From the NCBI RefSeq assembly GCF_026212465.1, contig NC_080049.1, positions 9,962,552 to 10,026,551 of the forward strand: a stretch of 64,000 bases of DNA, written 5' to 3'. How positions within the stretch are numbered: the stretch's first letter is position 1; each line of letters begins with the position of its first letter. A program made the position numbers and the translations under genes. The stretch comes from Amaranthus tricolor. Its lineage: Eukaryota; Streptophyta; Magnoliopsida; Caryophyllales; Amaranthaceae. The notes beneath the pieces were generated by a model, which worked only from the letters and a program-made list of their open reading frames with translations, ran no database searches and was not told where the DNA came from. Positions 13,730 to 26,729 of the stretch are shown in pieces.

Positions 13730-15859
13730 CGGGACAACAGCTACCGTTTTGGCAATCGCGCCCCGATCCGAAATGTTGAGTGTGTTTTGTTGTCATTTCA
13801 CTTATCCGTTGTGTTCAAAACTCGTTAAACGCTAAAATTAATTAAAAATAGTAAATGGATGTTAGAAAGTATGAAATTTGGTACCTAAGCTAATTGATGC
13901 CTTCTGGACGTAGTGGCGAAGATTTTAAATTTTGGAATTTTTGAAATTTGGTGGAATCATTTAAAAATTATAAATTTTAAGTAGTGCCTTAATGGTATGG
14001 AGTGGATTAAATGCGTAAACACGTTCTAATACGTGATTTTTGCATGTGTGTTGTGTTTAGGACCTCGATTCAAAAGAGGTTGAAATTCAAATAGCGAAGC
14101 GCTTGAGTTGCTTTAATCGTGCTACTAAGATACACGTTTAGACCATACAACTATAATCGGTTATGTAAAGTAATGTTATACTCATTCTATATTGTGATGT
14201 GGTTTATCACGTAAGATTTAGACCCCCAAAATAATTTGTAAAGAGCTTTAAATTGGAATTTGAGGATGGTTGTGTAGTTACCCAAATGAGGCTATTTAAT
14301 TGGAATTGGAATATCATTGTTATTGTTCCCATGGCAGTTTTGGATCATTACGGTCACCATGGGGGTATGCAATGTCTTAGGTCGGAGGTTACCTTGGGAT
14401 TAGCTCTCCCTTGTGTATTCCTCCGAAATTTTGAGAATACTCTGTCGACCCGAACTGGACGGGCAACGACATAAGTTAGGGTTGGAAAGTCAAACGTGAC
14501 ATTTAACTAATAGAGCCTTCGCATGCTAGGATGAACTCATTGCTTGTGTGTAACTCATATAATACATTGTATGTTGTCTCTAACGTGTATTATTATGTGC
14601 TTTGGAACTTGCTATGATGTTGTCATTCGACGACTAGTAGGTTGACTTGCAGGTGGGGACTAGTGTGTGAGGACTCTTCTAATAGAACCTATAGTCGAGC
14701 TGACTATCATGCCCGAAATTACTATTAGAATTTTATCCATCCAAACTTTATTATTTTTATTTCAGTAAGTACATTTTGAATTGGATTGTATTTAGTTTGA
14801 AGAGGCCAGTAGGTTCTCAAGTTGTAATTTTAAACTTCCGCTGTCTTGTTATTTCGTCATCACTATTTTATTTCTTTATCACCAGAACGTCATCGGTCCT
14901 AAAAGTGGTTTAATTTAATGTCCGATGTGTGGACCAGAATTCATATTTGTGTGAATTTATCCGGTTCACTTTAACCCGGACTATTACAGTATCCGTAAGA
15001 TTTCTATATTGTATGCATGGAACGAGGTTCCAGAGGGTTTGAAGAACTCTTTATGGGATGATACTGTGGTAAGCAACTTTACTATTTTTATTCATTTAGT
15101 TTCATTTTGAAATTAATTTAATTGACACTAATAAATATAATTTTTCTTTTTTGTAGAATCTTTTTTACATTGAGAATGACGAAGAGAAAAAGAATGTTTT
15201 TTCCTTTCAGCTGTTGCTGAAAGATTCATATATTTCAAATCCAAGCTTGTAACTAGCTGGATCACCAAAAGACGTGCCCGTAAAATCAAGAAGGTCAAAA
15301 CGGAAAATGAAGGTCGAAACGAAGGTAGAGATCAAGCACCTGCAAAGATGCCCTTGAAATATGGGGTCATATATTGAAGAATGAATGAGAAGCATTTGTT
15401 GCCAAAAAAACAACTCCTACAGAAATTGTAAGTATTCCATTATATTATAGCTCTTGATTTAATCTTACTTCTTTTGATTCAATCATTAAGCTAATATATG
15501 ACATTTGATTTCTATTGATTAATTAATTAGGAAAAGCGTGGTAAAGCTTCTGAATCAGTAAGAAAAAGCGAGTTTTACCATAGCTTGCATCTAAACACAC
15601 GTTCATTTTGGCTCCATATGTAGAAGAGTAGGTTTTATTTTTGAAATTGAACTTATTTTTTGATTTTTATCTAAGTTCACATATTCTCTAATTTGTTGAT
15701 ATTAAATTTGCGTTTGTAGTTTGCATTGCATACTTTTCGTCATATGTCCTTTGACTAATACCGTGCACGTCTTTGACTCGTTACATAAAGCTTAAAGCCC
15801 ACCTCGCAACACAAGATTCAAAGCCTTGTTAAATGCGTAATTTTATAAATTTTAAACCA

Positions 15860-16064
15860 CAACATATAGTGTGTTTTTTGAATTTAAAAAAAAAAACACT
15901 ATATGCTCCCGTTCCACCAGAACCGCAGCATATAGTGTCTTTTTGTGCTGCGGTTTTAAACCGCAGAGTTTAAAGAAGCATATCTACTACTATAATGCTT
16001 GGGATCAAAACCGCAGCATATGGTGACCAAAAAACCGCAAAATTGTAGGTTTTTTCCACTAGTG
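15860..16064 (+). mobile_element. CACTA 3' terminus with subterminal repeats
   Basis: At least five copies, in both orientations, of a motif like ACCGCAGCATATAGTGT, or its relatives AACCGCAGAG and CCGCAAAATTG, occur between 15860 and 16050. The run ends TTTTTTCCACTAGTG at 16064. This is the expected structure of a CACTA end: a short terminal inverted repeat with clustered short repeats bound by the TNPA-type protein. The three bases after it are AAA, the possible 3-bp target duplication, which cannot be confirmed without the other end. Confidence 0.88.
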
Positions 16065-17973
16065 AAATGCCATCAATTTTAACCTTTTTCCCCAAAACAT
16101 AAACCCTAACTCTACCATCTTTCATCCAAATTATATTTTTTCCTCCAAAATTCAAAGATGGTAAATTTAAGGTTTTTGTTTTGGGGGAAACGGTTGAAAC
16201 TGGTGGCATTTGAAATGGTAGGTCGTATAAATAGGCGTACAACAGCCTTAAAGCTTCAAAATTAACATTTGCTAACATTTTATGTGCAAAAAGGTCACGA
16301 AGGAACAATTTGGTAAACCTCAGGTTTACCTCATGGATTTTTAAAAGTTTTGGTTACCACATGGAAAACCCAAAACCTCAGGGTTACCACGTGGAATTTT
16401 CTAAAAATTTATATACAATCTTATATTAAAAAACTGGAAAATCGAACATCCGGGTTTTCCCAATAATCCAATCCACATCTGAATAAAAACTTTATATCTG
16501 ATTTCCCTAAGTCGGATTATTATGGATCAGATAATCCGAGTTAGATACCCCTACCAGAGACCCTATGGTCATAACTCACAAGATAGATTACTTAGAGTAG
16601 CCAATTACTTCCTCTGTTCCATATTAGTTGCGATATTAGGCAAAATGGCACTATTCATTCATCACTCTTAATTTGTAATTAGTTTTTAATCTATAAGTTA
16701 AAATATAATCAAGTGAGATCTTGTTTGATTCGTCTCATTGCAAAGATTATAAATATCAATTTTTTATAATTTTTTATTATATATAATTAGAGATATTAAG
16801 AATTAAATTAGTGCATTGGATTGCGTAAAAAAGCAGCATTGCAAGTAAATTGTAACGGAGTAAGTATTTTATTAACAACTCATTTACTTTTTAAAAAGAA
16901 AAATTAAACTCTAAAATTTCTAACTTTAGATGATTAGCTTTTATAAATTAAGGTTGACAACTTTAAAAAAAAAAAAAAACCTCATATTTTATTTATTCTA
17001 GAAAGTTTTAACCTTTGTATTTTTATTTTTTTTGTCGTTTTAAGGAATTTGTTACATGTAAGAGTCAGAATTTTTAAAAAAGAAAATATGTTTAAGTCTT
17101 TTAAAGAAAAAATAATACTCTCTTCTTTAGAGAAGTTTCTACTTTTCATTTTTGGTGTTTTATTTGTTGTTCCATAAAGAATCTTTCCATTTATGTTATA
17201 AATTTTGGACAAAGATAACCTTGTTCATCCCCATTTTGATATTTTTATAATATATGGTCCCCACATATCTTCCATTAACTTTATTTTAATATTTTAATAT
17301 TCCTTATAGTTCCACATGTTTGCTACTAACTTTACAAAAATATAGTTTTGGTCTTCGTATTTTTTCACTAACTTTCTTTTAATATTTTTTTAATATTTAT
17401 GGTCTCTACTTTTCCTCCATCAAATTTATTATTTAATAAAATAATATCTCCACTATCTAAAAGATTATATTTTTCTTAATACTCGTGAATATACTTATAA
17501 AAACTTCATTAAAAAACGAAGGGATTATAAATTTTAGATTTTCATAAGATAAAAAAAAAGTGAAATATTTTAAAAACTAATCATTTGAAGATGAAATTTT
17601 TAAAATTAAATTTCCTTATTAAATTATCTTCAATATCTCCACTAACGATGATGTTTTGGTATTCTATGCATATTAGGTTAGATTCCTTATTTCCTTCCCG
17701 GTGATGAAACAATCAAAATGTATAAAGTAATTCTACTTTTCTACCATTGATCCAATATAGTTAATAGAAACCTTTTTAATATATAACAATATATAAGTAA
17801 TCAACGAATAGACGAATAGACGAAATTTCGACAGAGTTTCGTTTGTATAATTAACAACTAAAATATTTTTTGTTTCAGCAAATTAATATAAAAAGGTAAC
17901 GAACAAACTACAAATGTTCAAATTTAAAATTAAAACGTAGACCAACAAAATGAAAAATAAAGTAACGAACAAA
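16065..17973. other. Noncoding AT-rich stretch with one MITE
   Basis: Apart from the Stowaway element at 16608-16864 I see no gene, RNA or clear repeat. The minus-strand frame at 15970-16308 crosses the CACTA terminus and resembles nothing I know. Confidence 0.6.
16608..16864. mobile_element. Stowaway-like MITE (257 bp)
   Basis: It starts CTTCCTCTGTTCCATATTAG after TA (16606-16607) and ends AACGGAGTAAG before TA (16865-16866). The two ends are imperfect inverted repeats of about 25 bp of the CTCCCTCCGTTCC type. Length, TA duplication and terminus identify Stowaway (Tc1/mariner-derived). Confidence 0.8.
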
Positions 17974-18980
17974 CTACAATTGTTCTCGCCTAGTTTTCAT
18001 ATTTTGGAATCGATGTACTATAGCATCATTACTAACATTGAGAAACAAATCCTTCTCTAAAAAGGTAATCATGCAATCATTCAACAATTGTTCTCCCATG
18101 TTGTTTCGCACTTTACTTTTTATATGATTCATCCGGGAAAATGATCTTTCGACACTTGCTGTCGTCACTGGAAGAAGCAATACAAGCTTCAATAGCTTTG
18201 CAAAAATAGAAGCAATATTCTCTTGTTTTGTCTTCATTATTTTGATTTTTGAATTCTAGAAAGAAGATTAATATACATAGTCAACATAGAACACATTAAC
18301 AAATAATCAATATTTCTTATTCAAAGAGGATATACAAAAAAATTAAGAACAACATTTCAACTTTTCAAAATTCAAATTACAAACACATTAACAAATTAAC
18401 ATTAACAAATTTTCAATCACTCAAACAACATAAACAAGAAAAATCAAGAAACAACATTCTAACAAAATTCAAAAATCAAGATTTAAAAATAAATATTAAA
18501 ACAACAAGTCAACAAGATTAAGAATTTAAGATGAACACTAAGATTAGAGATTAAAACAAGATTAATATTAGGATTTAGGATAAAGAGTGAAAATACCTTA
18601 AATAAAATCAAAAATTTCGATTTTCAGGGATTAGGGTTTGAAAACCTTCGACTCTTCGAGTTCGACTGTGCTCGAATCGAGGCTTCGAGCAACCCACTGC
18701 CCACAGCAGCACCGACAACGTTAAAGCACCAGGCAGCAGCGGCGGAAGGTGTCTGTGATGGAGTAGCAGCCGGCGGTGGCGTGGTGCGGGAGTACGGCAG
18801 CAGTAGTGGAGAAAGAGTTTATGTAGAGTTTTTAGGTTTAGAGTGAGAGAGAGCTGAGAGCCAGAGAGGGAGTAATTGAGTAAATGAGTAATACAAGCCC
18901 TTGTTTTTGAAATTTTTTCTTTTTAAAAAAAAAAATCACGTGGAGCACGTGTCGGGGGGCCGTACGTAGATCCGCCACTG
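17974..18980 (-). mobile_element. Internally deleted hAT element with C-terminal transposase exon
   Basis: The minus-strand frame 18237-17974 encodes about 87 aa with LLPVTTASVERSFSRMNHIK, MGEQLLNDCM and VHRFQNMKTRREQL. This is the C-terminal hAT dimerisation domain, with its conserved ASVERSFS core. On the minus strand the element begins CAGTGGCGGATCTACGTACG at 18980, a hAT-type terminus. GCTAGATG (18981-18988) lies just outside as the candidate 8-bp duplication, but I did not find its partner, so the far end is undetermined. A GC-rich leader lies at 18600-18900. The central transposase is missing. Confidence 0.72.
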
Positions 18981-19595
18981 GCTAGATGTAACTTTTTTAT
19001 AATAAGCATAAATATTAATATATTAGTTTATAATTTATTCACTCTGCTACTTCATCTCAATTTTCAATTTGTTAAAATTATACTCCTATGAAGTTTAAAG
19101 TTTTCCATCTCTTTACTACTTCCTCTATTCTATTTAGACTTCTGGTTTTAGGCTACTATTTAACCCCTAATATTTTTAACATCACAATGCTAAAAATTTT
19201 AAAATATTTTTAAATGAAAACATATGTACTAGCGTTAGGATGACTAAAATAAAATCTCACTTGAATATATACTTTCAATTAAAAAATAATTATTTATATT
19301 ACTTTATTTGTCTCTCTCATTTTGCACCATTTTTAATTTTACTTCTTTCCACTGATTCTGAACCGTTTCCTTATTTGACAACAAATAATCCACTCTTCTT
19401 TTAAACGCAACTACAAATATATATTTTCTCTTCATCTTAACCACTTATTTTATTTTTATTCTCTATCTTATACTTCAAATTAATTATGTTTTTCCACTAA
19501 ATTTCACTAGTTTTATAATTGGTACAAAATTAAAGGGCCGAAAACAGTATTATGCAAGTATAGCTACTAAATTAAACAAGTTACAAGAAATAGTA

Positions 19596-19844
19596 CTCCC
19601 CCATTTTTTTTTCTTTCCGTTTACTTTTTGCACATGTTTCAAAGTAAATTTTAAGCCTTAATATCTCTAAATACGCATCATAAAAATTATAAAAAATATA
19701 TAGTATAAAAATATACATTAGAACGAATTTAAAAAGATCTCACATGAATATATTTTATCATCTATATGTATTTTAAACATCTCAATCAAATTTCTCTTTG
19801 AAAAAAATATTCTATACAGGAACAATAATATGAAACTGAAGGAG
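19596..19844. mobile_element. Stowaway-like MITE (249 bp)
   Basis: CTCCCCCATTTTTTTTTC follows TA at 19594-19595, and the far end ATGAAACTGAAGGAG is followed by TA at 19845-19846. The ends are imperfect inverted repeats and the interior is AT-rich and noncoding. Confidence 0.72.
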
Positions 19845-20448
19845 TATAATTTTTTAGATAATCATCCACCAATAAAAATGTTAGTTTGGAAGAATGATAT
19901 CCCGCGTATATGAGTGGGAATAGAAAAGAGAGTAAAATGGGATTAATCCAAATAATGTCAAAACATAATGGTGGGCTAATTAGAAGGGACCCACTTCCAA
20001 CCTCTATTTATAATAAAAAGTGACAAAGAGTATGAAAAATGAGATATTTGAATAGTAGGAGTAGGAAGAGTATTTCATAATTCACATGACCATGACTTAT
20101 AATTGTCCAAAAGATTAAATAATAACAATAAATAATATCAGGGGAAAGTAGATTAATAATGCGCACATGCTTCCTTCCATTTGGAATTCCAATTTGGAAT
20201 CACGTACAACTAAAACCTAAGCATACAAGATAATGAAAAAAAATACCAAAACAAAACACCTAAAACATTTTTGTTTTGTTAAAAAGAAAAAACATAAGAT
20301 ACCAAGTGCTTAGGAATTAATAAACAAAACCTTACGCATTAGAGAATTAGATTTTATCTCAGTTAGAACAAGTATCATATTTTCCGGACAAGATCATGAG
20401 ACAACATATCATCCTAACTTTCTTCTTTCCTCAACCTATCCTATAATC

Positions 20449-20449
<1 letters not shown>

Positions 20450-20488
<39 letters not shown>
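20450..20488. repeat. Poly-A run (39 A)
   Basis: An uninterrupted run of A. I found no retroposed coding sequence directly upstream that would make it a retrotransposon tail. Confidence 0.95.
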
Positions 20489-20494
<6 letters not shown>

Positions 20495-22634
20495 TCATAA
20501 AAGGAATTTAAGCCAACATCAATTATAGCAAGTAAAATTGCCCTTTGTCCCCATGATTAGCACAATATTCCAATTTAATGTTCAATTTGCATTACTTTTT
20601 TGTTTTTTTTAATAATTTTTTTTTTTTAATCTCATCTACAAACTTATTTTCTAGTCCTCTTAACCACTCAATTTTATCATACACTAAATGTCTCATTTTT
20701 TCAACCCATTTTCACTTTTCACTATGATACAACAAAAACAAAGCGAAAATCAATGGGAACACAGGGGTACCTCAAAAGTCAGAACTAACTACATTTGCCC
20801 TTTGCAAAGTCAAGGCACTTATTGATGATATCACATAGGCTTGTGCAACGGGTGCATTTTGAGTTTACCAATTTATGCAAATAAATAACTTGTTGAGAAC
20901 CCAACCCAGCCCAGATCTAGACTTCTAACGGGCCAGACGCCAATCCCCCGTTCCAACAGGTATAGTACTGACTAGACAAATCGGAGGATCAGATCTCCAG
21001 CACCAACATAAAGTGCATTGACAATATCTATACCCTAACCTTTAAAATAGACGACTACAAGACTGGGTCAAAAATACTATTTACAGCAAATAAGGGAAAA
21101 GTTTTAACTCTGAAACATGCTTAAATTTGGTGTAAATATTTAATGGGTAAAAAAAGTCAAAGTAAAAAAATAAAGTTGATAAATGAGAAATTAGTGAAAT
21201 TTAATTGTAGAGCTGGAAGAATAGTTGCAAAGTAATGCAAAATGAAAAAAGCTTTCAATTTTGTAAAGTAAATATTTATCCTAGGGGAGAATAAGAGAAT
21301 GTATTACCTCCATAATAAGAAAAATCATCTTTTTTTTCCTTCATTATTTTTATTTCATGCTCATTTTATCTTCTTCAAATGTATTACCTCCATAATAAGA
21401 AAAATCTAAACATGCCCTCAATGAGAATGAGGAAGGAGATGGAAATGGGGACCGAACCAGACGGAGCACCGTCTAATGTGTATGGTAACATAAGATAGTA
21501 CTCTAGCAATGAATGAGCTCAACCACCCATCAATTTGCTTAATAATTTTAATCGTAGAAATACAAACAAGTACTTCTACTATACCGTATACACTATACAG
21601 TCTTCAATTAACACATTCTAGTACTCATTATTACTCTCAATGAAACTACCCACCAAAAGACAAATTCTGAAACCCCATCAAAAAAATCATCTTTCTGTAC
21701 AACTACTTGGTACACCAGTCTAGTATAAGATAATACTAATAATATTATGGTACTGTTAGTCAAACATCAAGATTCAATGAGGGCACAGAACTTACACTAC
21801 TACAGAATTATAAATCAATAAAATCATCATCATCAACAGCATCATCAATCAATCAGGGTGTTTTCAAGGGGGAAATTGATAGGGAGTTTTTTTATTGATG
21901 AAATAATGGAAGTTGAACAAAAGTAACAACAAATTATCTAAAAAGAAAAAAAAAATAAAACATTCAATTTAACATATTCATCCTTCCTCCTTTTCACTTA
22001 CCCACCAGACATATCTGAACTCCACCACAGCCTCAACCTCGACCTCGACCTCCAATTGTAATCGGTGTATTTTTGTATATATCATGAACATATATACATG
22101 TACAAATCCCTCTTTCCTATCAGCAGCCAGCCAACCACCTCTACTCCGTCTCTTCTTTTCTCCATCAAACCTAACCAAAGTATACACACATCCTGCTTCG
22201 CTATTCCTTTATGCAAATCAACAGATTATCGGCAAGGGTGGGAGTTTTACAACAATTATGCTGGCCAAGTGAAAATGAAAAATAAAAAGTAGTTCTCATT
22301 GAAATTATATGAAGAGAAAAAGGGTGGATAATGAATTAATAAATTTTGATAAAATGCAAAAGACGGGGATGAGGATCTAAGTTATCTCCCCCTGGTTTCC
22401 TCTGGTCTAAACCCTTGGCTCCTAAAATGGGATTATTGTGCGGCTCAAGTTTTTTATGTCACGGGTGAACAAACAGTAATCCTCTGATGTTGGATGGGAA
22501 AAAAGATTGAAGTTGTAAGTAAGAGTACCACCATTCAGTGGGTAATTAGGTGCATTGGATTGGGTTTGCAGGTTTGTAACAAGAAAACTTCAGGAAAAAA
22601 TGAGGGCAACTAAAGATAATAGTAGACTCACGTA

Positions 22635-25600
22635 TCAAAAACTATAGTGTCTCACCGAAGCTTCCAACACATCACTTGTTGGGTTTACAATCTCCTTCAC
22701 CCGACTACCATTCTTGTAAATCTTGAATGTCGGTACAATCCTCACATTCTCAGCATTTGCAACCTCGGTGTTCTCCTCAACATTCACCTTTAAACATCAA
22801 CAAAATAAAGAAACAAAGCATTAGAGCCTTGACAAAATTGCTCCATTTCATCCCTAGTTTCTACGAGTTTCTTTAAAAAAAGGATAAAAAGAAGAGAAAG
22901 CTTTATTCCAAGACCACCAAAGGCAAATGTGAAAGATAAGTAACCTTGAGGAAATTGATTGAAGGGTATCGACCACACAGCATATCCAAGGAAGAAGAAA
23001 CGCGCTTGCATTGTGGGTTTGAGGGAATTTCAAAATGAACCACTGTGACACCTACAGCCCACAAAGTTCAACCTCCGATCAAACAAAGTTGCACAGTTTC
23101 ACAAAACACATGTAGATATGAATTGAAAACGAAGACACACCTGGTGAAGATATCGTAGCTCTAAATTGATCCAGGCAGATAATTTTCTCTACATCACCAC
23201 CAAACTTCATGTTGTATACATCTTCACCACGTGCTTTCATTAAAGCAACTTGAGCATGGAATAAAGACTCGGCAACTTCATTGTCATGTGGAAGTTCTTT
23301 CCTTAGAATTTCATAATCTCTAACCGCCTCAGCCCATTGTTCAAGCTAAAATTAACACCAATCAAAGAGAATCCTTCACTAATTTCTTGTGCTGAAAGAA
23401 AAAAGAAACTAGAACACTGAGTAAATATTACAAGCATTATACCTTGCTGTTTGAGGCAGCCCTTCGAAGAAGTGCCTTGGTATAATTAGAGTGAATACGA
23501 AGAGCAACATTACAATCTTCAATAGACTTCTCCCAATTCCCAAGTTTAAACCAGCAGGCTGCTCTGTTACAGTAAAGAACCGAGCTGAATGGGTCAAGCT
23601 TTAAGCCTTCTCCATAAGCTGAACATGCTTCTGTAAATCTTTCTGACTTAAAGAGGTCATTTCCACGTGCACGAGCTCTTGCCACTAGCCTTACATTGTT
23701 GAGCAATTTAACGACTTCAACACTCCTAGGATCGATCTTCCCGGCTTTCTCAGCACACGAAACTGCATTCTCAAACCTGCAAGATATCCATCATCTGATC
23801 TCACTTTCCCAATAAAGCTTCTAAATTTTCTCGCTCCGTATATATTCAGACTTCCTCTACTCACCTTCCAAATGCCATCTCGATCTGGGCCCGAACATAA
23901 AAGAGGTAAGCCTCAGAAAGCATCCCAAAAAACTTACTCTGTGAACAGCAGTTTGGAGATGGTTCAACTTTTGGTATGTGTGATAGGACATTATCTATGT
24001 CATCAAGTTGCTGCATCTTCAAAAGGGATTCAACCCTACAAGAGAAAATCTGGACATTCATTGAATCACTTAGATTGACCAACATATTGCAGACCATCTA
24101 TTTCTGCAAAAAAAAAAAAAAAAAGGATCTCATATTTGCAGCAACACTACTGACAGGAGGAAAAAAAGGCCACCTGAGGGGAATAATCTGCTCCAGCGGC
24201 AATTGCTGCATCTCCTTCCCGCAATGTGCTTTTCCAATCTCCAATTCTCCGAGCATCAGTACATCTACTTAGATGCTTCTCCACTGTTTGTAACTTGAGA
24301 AGTTCTGTTGGCTCAGGCTGCTGCCCAGCATGGAATAAGTGCCTTCTAGCAGCCTCCACCTGTCCTAACCTGAACCCAGCCATGGACACAATATATAACT
24401 ATCACAGTTCGGTAGTTACCAAATTACAACAGCGAATATGCAAAGAAGTAAAATCAATGTTTAACAGTGGAGAAAATCAAAAAGGGAGATAAACAGCGTG
24501 AAAAAATGTCACATATTGATCACAATTAACCCAAATCCAAAATTTTATATCTTTTTTAATTTGTCAAGTACTAAATTTATGCCAATTTTAGACTTTCAAA
24601 TGAAATCATGGCTCCCAAACACAACACTAAGGTAATTAGCAATTGGGTTTCATGATAAAGCCAACAACAGTCATCAAAAGCCACTATTAGGTACCAAGTT
24701 TGTTTCTTAAAGCAAGATAATCCTCACATATATTATTGTACAAAAATAAGCAAGACATGTGCAAGGACACCCATAAACTAGTAATTAATAAAACTTATTT
24801 AGAAGATAGAACTAATTGTGGCAAGATTAGTCTGAAGCACATCATCAAGTGACAAGCTACCCAACCAAGTTTGAAAGACATGTAAATCCCCATTTGCCAT
24901 CGAGACAACAAGAATTACATGAGACAATGACAACTCAAGATCAATGGAAAAGACGGTTCAACAAAATCACCGTCCATATGTTGGTCAAGCAATTGGGATT
25001 ATCTTAAATGATTAGCCAACCGGAGGCGCTAATATTTCTAATATTTGGTAAAATCAAGACATTATTGAGCATATGGCAACTCAGCAAGGGCCAAAGCAAT
25101 TACATATATACACTCAATCAATCACAAAACCAACCAAAAAGTTCTCCATTATGCTGAAAATGAAATCATGAGCAGGACTTTGTCAACATTATCAACCACA
25201 TAAACCAAATCAATAATAAAACAAGAAACAAAGAATAACCTAGAAAATTCAAAAGATACCAACAAAAGCTAGTTCCTTTCTTTAATTTCTTAAGTAATTC
25301 ATAAAACAAGCAATACCACATAAACCAAGTTTAAGATCAACAATACAACAAGTAACAATTCAACTATGTACAAGAAAACCCATTAAAAAATCAAAATTAC
25401 CCAATCTTCTAATATTGAAAAAATTAAATTTTATTAAATTAAAATTACTCACCTAATTAGCAAAGACCCTAATCTCATATGAGCCCTTCCGTAGAAAGGA
25501 TCTAACTTAACAGCATCCTCACAATCTCGAACCGCCTCGGCGATCTTACCCAAACCCGTCAATGCAGCAGCCCGGTTACTACGGTAAGCAGCATTGCACG

Positions 25601-26315
25601 GAGAAAGCTCAACAGCACGGTCATACAAACTTAATGCCTCAGAAAAATGACCTTTTTTGTACTGCTCATTCCCAATTCGCTTTATCTCTTCCGGATCCGA
25701 ACTTGCCATTGCTTTCTTAATCGGATCTCCACAACCATGTGAAGGTCCGACTAGCATTTCCCCTGACCGTGGGGCTATATTTCCTGACCGCATTATACTC
25801 CCATGACCGTAATTCCCTGTTCCTGATCCTAATACATCAGTACGGGTTACTGGACGGGCAGCTACCATACCCGGTTTTAAGGTCCGACCCGATGGACAGA
25901 TATTTCCAGTGGGAAGCGCATTCAAAGGAGGTGAATTCACCGAGGATCCACCACCACCAGAGTAAATAAGCGGGAGTGACCCAGTTGACCCGCACGAATC
26001 TGACCGTTTATGACCCGGACGAATACGTGGGGTAGTCTCGGTTGAACCGATAAGCTCACCGGAATGACTTTTGGGAACCGGATTAACGACATTCCGACCG
26101 GGAAATGAACCGGAAGAGCCAGAAGAACTGCTAGTAGTAGTGGTAGTAGTAAGTGAAGTCGGATTGGGTACACTGGTACGGGTTCTTAAAGGAGAAACGG
26201 GTGAACCCAGATCTAGTTCCCGGAAATCGGGTTTGTTATTAATAGAAGAATCTTTGAGTCGATCTGAAAGGGTTTCTATACCTAACTCCGAAATGGGTTT
26301 TCCAGTATTCGCCAT
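22635..26315 (-). CDS. TTL: TPR-repeat thioredoxin-like protein (TTL family), 7 exons, 680 aa
   Basis: Exons on the minus strand: 26315-25453, 24369-24174, 24049-23865, 23776-23443, 23345-23141, 23051-22945, 22787-22635. All have GT-AG junctions, and the frame stays open for 2043 nt. Residues 1-200 are a Ser/Thr/Gly/Pro-rich, probably disordered tail beginning [12 protein letters not shown]. Residues about 207-310 are TPRs ([40 protein letters not shown]). A second TPR block follows at about 445-565 ([40 protein letters not shown]). The last 90 residues are a thioredoxin-like fold in which the WCGPC redox motif is replaced by SNPQC (Cys about 609). In Arabidopsis, TTL proteins act in osmotic stress and brassinosteroid signalling as cytosolic scaffolds. 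Length matches the family (about 700 aa). It looks functional. Confidence 0.93.
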
Positions 26316-26674
26316 TTTTTGTGTTTTAAGTGAGAAAAATGAAAGGAAATAACAAAAAAATGGGTATAACCTAAAACAATGTAAGTGAAGAGAAAAGAGA
26401 GAAGCAATGGAAGAAAGAGATAAAAGTATAAGACGAAGACATGAACAAGAATGGAAGGTAAAGAGGGAAGAAAAAGATGGGGATCTCGTGAAGGAAAAGG
26501 AGAAAGCAAAGAATGTGAGGGTTATTAAACTAAGCAAGTAAAAAATGGGATTTAGATTTGGATTTGAGGGGTGGGTTCTTGAGTTATGTGGAGCAGAGTA
26601 GAAAGAGAAAGAAAGATTGACAGAAGGAGAAGGGAAACCGGGAAAGAGAAGGAGAAGAAGGAGAGCATTTATTT

Positions 26675-26726
<52 letters not shown>

Positions 26727-26729
26727 CAC
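26316..26729 (-). promoter_or_regulatory. 5' leader of the TTL gene with GA microsatellite and an in-frame upstream ATG
   Basis: Upstream of the start codon at 26315 the minus strand is pyrimidine-rich and open in the same frame back to an ATG at 26729. It would add about 138 low-complexity residues (RERERE, then Leu/Ser/Phe-rich). That extension is not like the family, whose N-terminus matches [12 protein letters not shown], so I treat it as untranslated leader. A (CT)n run at 26677-26723 reads as (GA)n in the gene direction; GAGA repeats are common in plant 5' leaders and can bind BPC proteins. Confidence 0.6.
26677..26723. repeat. (CT)n microsatellite, 47 bp
   Basis: Pure CT dinucleotides on the plus strand, lying in the TTL 5' leader. 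Confidence 0.97.

Larger units (their letters stand above)
18981..22634. other. Intergenic region downstream of the TTL gene
   Basis: No gene is supported. It holds a Stowaway MITE (19596-19844), a possible Stowaway left end near 19119 (CTTCCTCTATTC), a poly-A run (20450-20488) and a 27-bp direct repeat (GTATTACCTCCATAATAAGA...) near 21301 and 21381. Short frames at 21978-22292 lie in the likely 3' flank of the TTL gene and show no family resemblance. Confidence 0.6.

Noticed and set aside
15970..16308. 112-aa minus-strand frame
   Set aside because: It spans the CACTA terminus and flanking DNA and resembles no protein family.
20450..20488. Poly-A as the tail of a processed pseudogene or LINE
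   Set aside because: There is no coding remnant upstream and no visible target duplication.
25449..26729. A 426-aa reading of TTL exon 1 starting at the upstream ATG
   Set aside because: The first 138 residues are low-complexity (RERERE and Leu/Phe/Ser-rich) and unlike the family; the start at 26315 fits known TTL N-termini.
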